A DNA stretch of 30,448 nt from Clostridiaceae bacterium (lineage in GTDB: Bacteria; Bacillota; Clostridia; Oscillospirales; Acutalibacteraceae), in assembly GCA_904501895.1 (NCBI GenBank), contig CAJGCX010000008.1:1-30448 (forward strand). Direction: 5' to 3'. This document shows, piece after piece, positions 1-6,541 of the stretch. The notes below the pieces were generated by a model. That model was not told the origin of the DNA and ran no database searches. It saw only the letters and a program-made list of their open reading frames with translations. Every line of letters starts with the position of its first letter. The stretch's first letter is position 1. The translations under genes and the position numbers were made by a program.

Positions 1-573
1 CTCAACTGCAAAATCGTCGTTATACCCTGCCCCGATTCTGTTTACACAAATTGGTTCAATATTGGAATTAAGCTTTCTTAATGCTTTTAAGTATTCAACA
101 GCAAGGATATTATTCGGTGTATCAACATTAAATTCAGTAAAGAAATTCAATGCCTTCTGTCGTGCTGTGGCATAGCTTTCACCATTATCAAGAAGCTCTT
201 TTACTTTATTGTCAAATTCAGGTTTATTAAATACGTTCACAATCTCATTTAATCGGTCAATTTCAGCGTTTTCAGTACCGAAGGCTAATTTGTCACAGCC
301 ATAGGAATGAAGGATTTTAACGGCATTGTAAGCGAAAGATTCAGCAGATGCAGTGGCATATACAAAAGGAAGCTCAAGGACAATATCAGCACCGTTAAGA
401 AGCGCCATTCTGACTCTCGCCTCTTTAGGAAAAATTGAAGGCTCTGCCCTCTGAACAAAATTGCCACTCATTACACAGACAACAATGTCATTTTCCTTTT
501 TTACAGAGTCGATTAAATATTTATGACCATTATGAAATGGATTAAACTCACAAACTATTCCGATTACTGACAT
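1..573 (-). CDS. tmcAL: tRNA(Met) cytidine acetate ligase, N-terminal part (cut by window edge)
   Basis: Reading back from the ATG at 573, 191 codons stay open to the window edge, so the C-terminus is missing. The protein begins MSVIGIVCEFNPFHNGHKYL, which holds the HxGH nucleotidyltransferase signature (HNGH) typical of the TmcAL/YlbM family. Family members activate acetate with ATP and acetylate the wobble cytidine of elongator tRNA(Met) to give ac4C. The downstream motif GNFVQRAEPS and the later NRIGAGYND are also family-like. An AAAGGAGA ribosome binding site lies just upstream of the ATG. The gene diverges from ackA. TmcAL uses acetate directly, so the pairing with acetate kinase is suggestive, but that link is inference. 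Confidence 0.9.
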   Translation of the reverse strand, partial: MSVIGIVCEFNPFHNGHKYLIDSVKKENDIVVCVMSGNFVQRAEPSIFPKEARVRMALLNGADIVLELPFVYATASAESFAYNAVKILHSYGCDKLAFGTENAEIDRLNEIVNVFNKPEFDNKVKELLDNGESYATARQKALNFFTEFNVDTPNNILAVEYLKALRKLNSNIEPICVNRIGAGYNDDFAVE

Positions 574-612
574 AATTTTCTCCTTTTTTAAAAAATAATG
601 GTGAAAGAAATC

Positions 613-641
613 TTGAAATATTGAAAATATAAGTATATAAT
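613..641 (+). promoter_or_regulatory. Promoter of ackA
   Basis: A TTGAAA -35 box (613-618) and a perfect TATAAT -10 box (636-641) are separated by exactly 17 bp, about 50 bases before the ackA start. This is close to the housekeeping sigma-A consensus and suggests strong expression. Confidence 0.8.
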
Positions 642-693
642 ATATTAGTTTTAAAAATACTTCAAGAAAAATTTATAAACGGAGATGTTAAAA

Positions 694-1902
694 ATGAAAG
701 TTCTTGTTATTAATGCAGGTAGCTCATCACTTAAATATCAGCTTATTGATATGACTGATGAAAGCGTTATTGCAAAGGGTATCTGTGAAAGAGTTGGTAC
801 TGCTGAAGCATGTATAAGCTTTAAGACTCCTGACGGACAGAAAATCGAATACAATGCTCCAATGAGCAATCATACTGAAGCATTTGCTGCTGTTAAGGCT
901 GCTCTTACTGAGGGTGAATACAAGGTAATCGATGATATCGGCGAGATTTCTGCTGTTGGTCACCGTGTTGTTCAGGGTGGTTCACTTTTCAACAAGAGTG
1001 TTCTTATTGATGAAAAGGTTATCGCAGGAATTGAAGGTCTTAATGACTTAGCTCCTCTTCACAACCCTGCAAACATTATGGGTATCAATGCAAGTATTGA
1101 GCTTTTCGGTAAAGATGTTCCTCAGGTTGCTGTTTTCGATAACGCATTCCACAGCACAATGCCTGCTGAAGCATACACATTTGCTATCCCACACGACATT
1201 TCAAAGAAATATTCAATCCGTCGTTACGGCTTCCACGGTACATCACACAAGTTTGTAAGTGCAAGATGTGCTGAGGTTATGGGTAAAGATATCCAGGACC
1301 TTAAGATTGTTACATGTCACCTTGGTAACGGCTCATCAATCACAGCTGTTAATGGTGGTAAGGTTGTTGACACAACAATGGGACTTACTCCACTTGATGG
1401 TCTTGCAATGGGTACTCGTTGCGGTGCTATTGACCCTTCAGTTGTTCTCTTCATTATGGAAAAGGAAAACCTTTCAGTTAAGGAAATGGACACTCTTCTT
1501 AATAAGAAGTCAGGTCTTCTCGGTGTTTCAGGTCTTTCATCTGATGACCGTGACCTTAAGGCTGCAGCTGCTGAAGGTGATGAAAAGTGTGCAAATGCAA
1601 GAAATATCCTTGCATATCAGATTAAGAAGTATATCGGTGCTTTCTCTGCTGCTATGAACGGTGTTGATGCAATCGTATTCACAGGTGGTATCGGTGAAAA
1701 TGCTAACGATATCCGTGATAAGGTTTGTAACGAGCTTTCATACCTCGGTATTGAAATTGACCAGAATATCGGTGTTACTCTTGTTAAGGGTAAGGAAGGC
1801 GAACTTTCAACTCCTAACTCAAAGGTTAAGGTTTATGTTCTCCCTACAAACGAAGAGCTTGCAATCGCAAGAGATACAAAGGATATTGTAAGCGCTCTTT
1901 AA
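694..1902 (+). CDS. ackA: Acetate kinase
   Basis: This encodes a 402-residue cytosolic enzyme that transfers phosphate between acetyl phosphate and ADP, giving ATP and acetate at the end of fermentation. The ASKHA-fold motifs are intact: VINAGSSSLKY at the N-terminus, HRVVQGG, FHGTSHK, HLGNGSS, GLTPLDGLAMGTRCGA and GGIGEN. The residues matching the characterised Methanosarcina active site are present: N7, R91, H123, D149, H181 and R242. An in-frame ATG at 685 exists, but GGAG at 681-684 overlaps it and sits 9 bases before the ATG at 694. The later start also gives the canonical MKVLVINAG beginning. The usual partner pta is not adjacent. The gene stands alone between its own promoter and a terminator. 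Confidence 0.97.
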   Translation: MKVLVINAGSSSLKYQLIDMTDESVIAKGICERVGTAEACISFKTPDGQKIEYNAPMSNHTEAFAAVKAALTEGEYKVIDDIGEISAVGHRVVQGGSLFNKSVLIDEKVIAGIEGLNDLAPLHNPANIMGINASIELFGKDVPQVAVFDNAFHSTMPAEAYTFAIPHDISKKYSIRRYGFHGTSHKFVSARCAEVMGKDIQDLKIVTCHLGNGSSITAVNGGKVVDTTMGLTPLDGLAMGTRCGAIDPSVVLFIMEKENLSVKEMDTLLNKKSGLLGVSGLSSDDRDLKAAAAEGDEKCANARNILAYQIKKYIGAFSAAMNGVDAIVFTGGIGENANDIRDKVCNELSYLGIEIDQNIGVTLVKGKEGELSTPNSKVKVYVLPTNEELAIARDTKDIVSAL

Positions 1903-1924
1903 TCTTTAATATTAATATGAATTT

Positions 1925-1952
1925 GGTGGTAGCTTCGGTTACCACCTTTTTT
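1925..1952 (+). terminator. Intrinsic terminator of ackA
   Basis: The arm GGTGGTA (1925-1931) pairs with TACCACC (1940-1946). The stem is extended by a G-U and a C-G pair around a UUCG tetraloop (1934-1937). Six T residues follow at 1947-1952. It lies 22 bases after the ackA stop. Confidence 0.88.
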
Positions 1953-2006
1953 ATTGTTTAAATTATAATTTGTAGGTGTCTTTGATTATAACAAATTTCG
2001 GTTTAT

Positions 2007-2154
2007 AACCATACCCTATTTTAGGAGCAACCATACCCTATTTTAGGAGCAACCATACCTTATTTTAGGAGCAACCATACCTTATTTTAGGAGCAACCAT
2101 ACCTTATTTTAGGAGCAACCATACCTTATTTTAGGAGCAACCATACCTTATTTT
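2007..2154 (+). repeat. 22-bp direct tandem repeat array (iteron-like), 6 full copies plus a 16-bp partial copy
   Basis: The unit reads AACCATACC, then C or T, then TATTTTAGGAGC. It starts at 2007, 2029, 2051, 2073, 2095 and 2117, with a final 16-base copy at 2139-2154. The first two copies carry C at the variable position and the rest carry T; otherwise the copies are identical. There are no spacers, so this is not a CRISPR array. A 22-bp period is about two helical turns, so a protein bound to each unit would sit on one face of the DNA. The array is followed by an AT-rich tract and a RepA_N-like initiator gene, the arrangement expected of plasmid iterons. Being a neutral minisatellite remains possible. 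Confidence 0.9.
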
Positions 2155-2213
2155 CATATCTAAAAATAATATAGAAATAATAATAAAATTAATATTAAAA
2201 TATGTGATTTTCA

Positions 2214-2241
2214 AAAAATAGATAACCGGTTATCTATTTTT
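2214..2241. repeat. 28-bp perfect palindrome
   Basis: The half-site AAAAATAGATAACC (2214-2227) is followed directly by its exact reverse complement (2228-2241), with no loop; the symmetry stops at 2213/2242. A gapless, two-fold symmetric site of this length points to binding by a dimeric protein, such as the neighbouring initiator or a repressor. As RNA it could form an 8-bp stem with a CCGG loop flanked by A and U runs, so a weak bidirectional terminator is the alternative. Confidence 0.85.
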
Positions 2242-2327
2242 ATTTTTTACTCATTTTGTAGTTAATAAGTATCTAAAAACACTCTTAAATGTAAATATTC
2301 TGTAAACAAATCGGCTATTTTTCAAAA

Positions 2328-2350
2328 TCGTCCCACATTTCCCGGGACGA
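2328..2350. repeat. Inverted repeat upstream of the initiator gene
   Basis: TCGTCCC (2328-2334) and GGGACGA (2344-2350) are perfect 7-bp arms around a 9-base loop. They end about 24 bases before the ribosome binding site of the RepA-like gene. The site could be an operator or an RNA hairpin limiting initiator synthesis; which one cannot be told from sequence. Confidence 0.6.
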
Positions 2351-2371
2351 AATCGCTTTTTCAGCCTATAT

Positions 2372-2941
2372 ATGGGAGGTGTTTTTATAGATAACAACAA
2401 AAACTACGCAATTTTTCCATTAGAAATGCTTGAAAACGAAAAATATAAGGACTTTTCTTCAAAGGAATTTTTCTTGTATATGCTACTGCTTAACAGAGCA
2501 AATATATCAAGATTAAATCTCAGGCAATTTTCAGATAAAAATGGTGTATTTGTTTATTATTCCAATGAACAAATTACTAACCATTTAAGATGTAATAAAA
2601 ATACATCTTCTAATGTTCTTAAAAACCTCGAAGATGCAGGACTTATCCGTAGAGAGTATCAGAAAAGAGGTCTGCCACTGAAGATTTATGTTAATGATAT
2701 CCGTACTTCTGGTAACGATACATATTATCCTTTTAAACAGCCTCAGGACAAGCTTTGTGAAAAGTCATATTCCAATTCGATTTACAAGGAAAAACCTGCT
2801 ACAAGGCAAAATAAAGCACAAGAAAAGGAAGTAAGCTTTGATGTGGAAAGAGCAGAGAAAAAATCAGATGATGGCTTTGTTGATTTTGGTAATATGAAAA
2901 TAAAAAGACGTCGAACCCGATATACAGGTCCGACGATTTAG
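2372..2941 (+). CDS. RepA_N-like replication initiator protein
   Basis: The protein has 189 residues from the ATG at 2372. Residues about 12-110 resemble the RepA_N winged-helix initiator domain of Gram-positive plasmids and integrative elements: NYAIFPLEMLENEKY at the start, then SSKEFFLYMLLLNR, YSNEQITNHLRCNKNT, and a helix-wing segment ending LIRREYQKRGLPLKIYV. A polar linker follows, then a tail (155-180) holding SFDV, AEK, DFG, MK and KRR that is also found at the end of the DnaD-like protein encoded at 3958-4974. The gene lies after an iteron-like array and a palindrome and runs into dnaI with a 2-base gap. The start is doubtful: GGGAGG (2374-2379) lies inside codons 1-3, and the codon at the best distance from it is ATA at 2387. 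Role in replication initiation is inferred from family and context. Confidence 0.78.
   Translation: MGGVFIDNNKNYAIFPLEMLENEKYKDFSSKEFFLYMLLLNRANISRLNLRQFSDKNGVFVYYSNEQITNHLRCNKNTSSNVLKNLEDAGLIRREYQKRGLPLKIYVNDIRTSGNDTYYPFKQPQDKLCEKSYSNSIYKEKPATRQNKAQEKEVSFDVERAEKKSDDGFVDFGNMKIKRRRTRYTGPTI
2902..2935 (-). terminator. Probable terminator of the dnaD-dnaI operon, inside the 3' end of the repA-like gene
   Basis: CGTCG (2909-2913) pairs with CGACG (2931-2935), and inside it ACC (2915-2917) pairs with GGT (2927-2929). Read on the minus strand the hairpin is followed by TCTTTTTATTTT. It lies just past the dnaI stop and within codons for the last residues of the convergent repA-like gene. Confidence 0.5.
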
Positions 2942-2943
2942 AT

Positions 2944-3954
2944 TTATTCTTCATTCTGAATTTGGCGAATATCTTCACCATAAAATTTAACAATTACAAA
3001 ATTACCAATAATTCTTGAAGCGATACTTTCAGGATAACGAGCTTTAATTTCCTCAAGACTTAAGTTTGAACTAATGATTGTAGGAACATTTCGTGCTATT
3101 CTGCTGTTGAGTATGTTGTAGAGAGAAGATGTTGCCACAGCAGTTGAAAATTCTGCACCAAGGTCATCAAGGATAAGCAAATCAGCACCTATGAGAATAT
3201 CTTCGGTTTCATAGGAGTCTGCTCTGCCGAATTTTTCACGTTCAAGCTGATTAAGGAAATTTATAACAGAGCCATAAACTACATTGTATCCCTTTTTAAT
3301 TACCTCATTAGCAATAGCAAGTGATAAATGAGTTTTGCCTAGACCTGTTCTTCCACAAAAATAAAGGTTTACAGAATCTATATCAAATTTCTTTGCATAA
3401 TTGACACAGCTGTTATAAACATCACTCATTGTTTCATAAGCTGATTTACCATTTACAGATTTATTTGAATAGTATTTTAAGTCAAAATCCTCAAAGCTTG
3501 AAAGTTCAAGCGGAGTCATTGATGACATTTTTTCGCTTGCATACTTTTTAAGGAGTTCATTATGACATTCACAAAGCTTTGTTCCGTATGAAACACGACG
3601 CTCCTCGTCATAATCCTCAATTAAGCCTGTATCCTGACATTTTTTGCAGGTGTAATTTACTTCAAGGTAATCCTCAGGCAAATTCAATGCTTTAAGAAGA
3701 TTTTTTCGTTCCTCACGAAGCTGACTGTTCTTTTCACGGATACGCTTAAGCTCAATTTCTGCTTTTTCTTTTGGCAATGAGAATGCTCTCACAGTTTCGT
3801 GACCTGTTTTTGCAAGCTCTGTTTCAATAAAGTGAAATTCAGGGTACTTAAAGCTTAATTCGTTTTTATGCTGACTTGCAGTGTATTCAGCTGTATTTCT
3901 TCTGTTTTTAATTTCTGCACGTGCTCTTTCGTGCATTTCTCTTGAAAATGACAA
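2944..3954 (-). CDS. dnaI: DnaI/DnaC-type AAA+ replicative helicase loader
   Basis: The protein has 336 residues. The N-terminal part is helical and charged, with a zinc-binding cluster (C103, C106, C128, C130 and H131 are candidate ligands), as in the N-domain of Bacillus DnaI, which contacts the DnaB/DnaC-type helicase. The C-terminal AAA+ module has Walker A GRTGLGKTH (201-209), Walker B LLILDD (259-264), a sensor-like SSN (295-297) and an ASR arginine-finger-type motif (312-314). It loads the ring helicase onto origin or fork DNA. The start is 3 bases after the dnaD-like stop, so the two genes form one operon and presumably act in the same loading step. The gene converges on the RepA-like gene. 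The alternative name DnaC reflects nomenclature only. Confidence 0.9.
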   Translation of the reverse strand: MSFSREMHERARAEIKNRRNTAEYTASQHKNELSFKYPEFHFIETELAKTGHETVRAFSLPKEKAEIELKRIREKNSQLREERKNLLKALNLPEDYLEVNYTCKKCQDTGLIEDYDEERRVSYGTKLCECHNELLKKYASEKMSSMTPLELSSFEDFDLKYYSNKSVNGKSAYETMSDVYNSCVNYAKKFDIDSVNLYFCGRTGLGKTHLSLAIANEVIKKGYNVVYGSVINFLNQLEREKFGRADSYETEDILIGADLLILDDLGAEFSTAVATSSLYNILNSRIARNVPTIISSNLSLEEIKARYPESIASRIIGNFVIVKFYGEDIRQIQNEE

Positions 3955-3957
3955 GCC

Positions 3958-4974
3958 TTATGCCCCCTCTTTCTTTTTTCTTCTTTTATTCTTCATAGAA
4001 CCAAAATCTTTTGGATTTTCAGTTGCTTGTTTTTCAGCTTTTGCAACATCAAACGATGTTTCTTTTACTTCTGTATTTGATTTTTGTGATTTACTCTGGA
4101 ATTTCTTTGTGCCTTTTTCAATATCCTCAAGAGTGTTAAGCCCCTGCTTACGCCAATTCTTGATAGTACCGTTCATATGACAGATGTTATTCCACACAAG
4201 ACGACCTGTCTGCTTTTCAGCCTTCATAATGTTGAAAGCCTTTTCAATTTCGTTGATTGTATAACCCCAACGAAGCCATTCACAGAAAATCTCCATAACA
4301 GCAAACGTAGGTGCAGATGTGTCGTTGTTAGTTCTCACTGCAAGGTCACGGAAAACAGTTAACGCTTTATCGGTTTCGTTTATGTACTCATCGGCCGTTC
4401 TCATATCTGTAATTCCGTTTTCTGCCCAATATTTTGCTATTTTAAGAATGTCGTTCTGACTTGTGGAGTCAATACTCTTTGCAAAATAGAGAAGACAGTT
4501 TGCAACGTCAGGAGTAATTCCGTAACGGTAAACAACTGAATATATAGTGCACTGCATACTGTAACCGAGAGTTCTGCCGAGTATCTGCTGTGCCTCATTG
4601 AAAAGACGCTTCATAGCACCATTTTTCTTGAGAATTTTTTCAATTTCAGCCTGATTAGGGTTAGTGAAATGAATATCAGGAAGAGGCATTTTAACCTGCT
4701 CTGAAACTGCAATCTGCTTTTCAGTTTTAACAGGTGCTTTTGCTTCCTCACCAACTAAAATTCCGTTATCAGTCCAATATTCCACACATTCCTTAACTGT
4801 ACCAAGAGAAAGATTTGTGACTTTAGTAATATCTTCAATTGTAATTTCAGGATTTCTGAAAATTGCAAGAATAACCTTTAACTGCTCACCACTTGCGAAT
4901 TTAAGGCATTTATCAGCAATTTCCGTTGGTAACGAAAACATTGATGAATAAACCTTTGGTGAAATGCTCCACAT
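3958..4974 (-). CDS. dnaD: DnaD-like primosome/replication initiation protein with two DnaB_2 domains
   Basis: The protein has 338 residues. Residues 1-75 look like a winged-helix DNA-binding or oligomerisation domain. Two DnaB_2 (DDBH2) type helical domains follow, at about 120-200 and 205-285; the second ends in the characteristic tryptophan motif (IKNWRKQGL). A lysine-rich tail carries SFDV (307-310), AEK, DFG (323-325), MK and KRR (330-332), matching the RepA-like protein at 2372. Family members remodel origin DNA and help the DnaI-type loader deliver the helicase. The ATG at 4974 is chosen because GGAGGG lies at the correct distance upstream; an ATG 16 codons earlier has no such site. 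It is co-transcribed with dnaI. Confidence 0.88.
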   Translation of the reverse strand: MWSISPKVYSSMFSLPTEIADKCLKFASGEQLKVILAIFRNPEITIEDITKVTNLSLGTVKECVEYWTDNGILVGEEAKAPVKTEKQIAVSEQVKMPLPDIHFTNPNQAEIEKILKKNGAMKRLFNEAQQILGRTLGYSMQCTIYSVVYRYGITPDVANCLLYFAKSIDSTSQNDILKIAKYWAENGITDMRTADEYINETDKALTVFRDLAVRTNNDTSAPTFAVMEIFCEWLRWGYTINEIEKAFNIMKAEKQTGRLVWNNICHMNGTIKNWRKQGLNTLEDIEKGTKKFQSKSQKSNTEVKETSFDVAKAEKQATENPKDFGSMKNKRRKKKEGA

Positions 4975-5152
4975 ATCCTTCCCTCCTTTTACTGTAAATA
5001 GTGCGGACAAATAGTATATCATAGATTTGAATTTTTTTCAATCACAAGATATAGTGGGTAATGTGGAAAAATATATAGTGTAAATTAAATTTGTCGATGT
5101 CTTGACAACGCAGTTTCATCGTTTTCCATTTTCAATTTTCAACTTTCCATAT

Positions 5153-5180
5153 AAAAAACGGAGCCATTGCTGACTCCGTT
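5153..5180 (-). terminator. Intrinsic terminator of the dockerin gene
   Basis: AACGGAG (5157-5163) pairs with CTCCGTT (5174-5180), with two more pairs inside around a TTGC loop. On the minus strand the hairpin runs into six T residues. It lies 20 bases past the stop of the dockerin gene. Confidence 0.8.
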
Positions 5181-5200
5181 AAAATTTACTTAATTAAATT

Positions 5201-6451
5201 TTATTTTGATGTGTCGCTTGCAACAATCTGAAGAATCTTACGAGCATCAACTGCTGTTACCTTACCATCCTTGTTAACATCAGCATAAATCATATCAGCT
5301 TCGTCTAATTCTCTTAATTCAGCAACAATCTGAAGAATGATACGAGCATCAACTGCTGTAATATCACCGCTCTTATTAATATCACCAGGAGCATATGGAA
5401 GCTTTGCAATTACTTCTGTTTTTGTTTCCTTACAGCCTGTGCAAGTATAAACTTTTTCACCATCTGCTTCGAAAGTAGCTTCCTTAGTTACTTTGCCTTC
5501 ATCCCATGTGTGGTCAGCGTAAGCAACAACCTTACAATCCTTACAAGTCTGAGCGTGCTTGTCAGCATCATACTTTTCGAATTCACCAAAAGTATGGCTT
5601 ACCTTTGCAAGTACGATTTCACCTTCATAATCACAGCCTTCACACTTAACCTTGAGTGTGCCTGTTGCAGTACATGTTGGTTCAACCATATCAGGCTTTT
5701 TGCTTATTTTCATAACTACAACAAGACTATGAGCTTCTGTTGTAGCAACGCCACAAGTTTCACTTCTCTGACATTCAAACTTATGTTCCTTGTCATTAAC
5801 GCTAACTGCTACTTCAGGAATATCGTGAGCTGCTTTAACAACTTCCTTCTTTGTTGCGCCACAGCCTGTAGCTGTACATGTATATGTAATCTCACCATCA
5901 GCGTTACACTTTATAGTAGTAGTTACATTGCCTTCATCCCATGTGTGAGCTTCAGTAATTGTAGCATTACAAACTGTACATTTGCCCACATGGTTGTCAC
6001 CATTAGCGATAGCGTTTTCGTATGTGTGATTCTTTTTGTCAACATCTTTTACGATAGTTTCGTTACATGTACATCTGTAAACCTGCTTACCTACTTCTGA
6101 GCAAGTAGCTTCCTTATTTCTTTCGTCAACTTTAACTTCGAATCTAAAATCGTGTACATATTTAACCTGTGTTTTACATCTGTCACAGTATTTGTAATGA
6201 GCATCAGCGTCAACCTTATAGCTGCCGATTAATTTGTGGTCGAGTGCCTTTGTAACAGCAACCTTAACGTCACCGCAAGTGCACTTATATGTAGCAACAC
6301 CGTCTTCAGTACAAGTTGCCTCAGTTGCACCATCCTGTAAAACATATTCGTGAACATGTTCTTCATCAGCTGATACACTCATCATTGGAACTGCAGTAGC
6401 AATCATTACGAAAGCCATAATGAGAGCTAAAATCTTTCTTGATTTTTTCAT
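5201..6451 (-). CDS. Secreted cysteine-rich repeat protein with C-terminal type I dockerin
   Basis: The protein has 416 residues. A signal peptide occupies about 1-28 (MKKSRKILAL, a hydrophobic stretch, then SVSA before DEEH). Residues 30-350 form imperfect repeats of 50-70 residues with C-x-C or C-x-x-C pairs, YxCxCG-like turns and His residues; HTWDEG occurs at 169 and 314, each followed by a TCT segment. The C-terminus (355-412) is a type I dockerin with two calcium loops, at D357-D368 and D391-D402. Dockerins anchor extracellular proteins to cohesins. No cohesin gene or catalytic domain is present here. The repeats look like small metal-binding or disulphide-linked modules; their function is not recognised. 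GGAGA precedes the ATG. Confidence 0.85.
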   Translation of the reverse strand: MKKSRKILALIMAFVMIATAVPMMSVSADEEHVHEYVLQDGATEATCTEDGVATYKCTCGDVKVAVTKALDHKLIGSYKVDADAHYKYCDRCKTQVKYVHDFRFEVKVDERNKEATCSEVGKQVYRCTCNETIVKDVDKKNHTYENAIANGDNHVGKCTVCNATITEAHTWDEGNVTTTIKCNADGEITYTCTATGCGATKKEVVKAAHDIPEVAVSVNDKEHKFECQRSETCGVATTEAHSLVVVMKISKKPDMVEPTCTATGTLKVKCEGCDYEGEIVLAKVSHTFGEFEKYDADKHAQTCKDCKVVAYADHTWDEGKVTKEATFEADGEKVYTCTGCKETKTEVIAKLPYAPGDINKSGDITAVDARIILQIVAELRELDEADMIYADVNKDGKVTAVDARKILQIVASDTSK

Positions 6452-6484
6452 AAAAAATCATCTCCTATTATTATTAATAATTGA

Positions 6485-6513
6485 ATACTATCACATTCCT
6501 ATAAAAAATGCAA
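6485..6513 (-). promoter_or_regulatory. Possible promoter of the dockerin gene
   Basis: On the minus strand TTGCAT (6508-6513) and TAGTAT (6485-6490) are 17 bp apart, about 35 bases before the start codon. The match is moderate. The upstream GH43-like gene has no GC-rich terminator before it, so read-through is also possible. Confidence 0.35.
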
Positions 6514-6541
6514 CAATTTTAACAAAATTTTAATAATTTAA

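Larger units (their letters stand above)
2155..2371. other. Non-coding AT-rich leader between the repeat array and the initiator gene
   Basis: No convincing gene is seen here. The 2155-2220 part is almost entirely A and T, as in a DNA unwinding element. It is followed by the palindrome at 2214-2241 and an inverted repeat at 2328-2350. No match to the DnaA box TTATCCACA was found by eye. No promoter for the initiator gene could be placed with confidence. Confidence 0.6.

Noticed and set aside
685..693. Earlier ATG of ackA at 685
   Set aside because: It overlaps the ribosome binding site GGAG at 681-684; the ATG at 694 is correctly spaced and gives the family-typical N-terminus.
2007..2154. 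Repeat array as a CRISPR
   Set aside because: The units abut with no spacers and are only 22 bp; no cas gene is nearby.
1903..2371. Main chromosomal oriC
   Set aside because: No DnaA boxes close to TTATCCACA were seen, dnaA and dnaN are absent, and flanking genes point toward the site instead of away from it.
5085..5150. TTGTC/GACAA inverted repeat and TTTTC-rich tract between dnaD and the dockerin terminator
   Set aside because: The arms are only 5 bp and the tract is low complexity; neither can be tied to a function.
5510..6100. 196-codon open frame on the plus strand
   Set aside because: It lies antisense to the dockerin gene, is low-complexity (Cys, Ser, Phe, Ile rich), and mirrors the repetitive coding strand.
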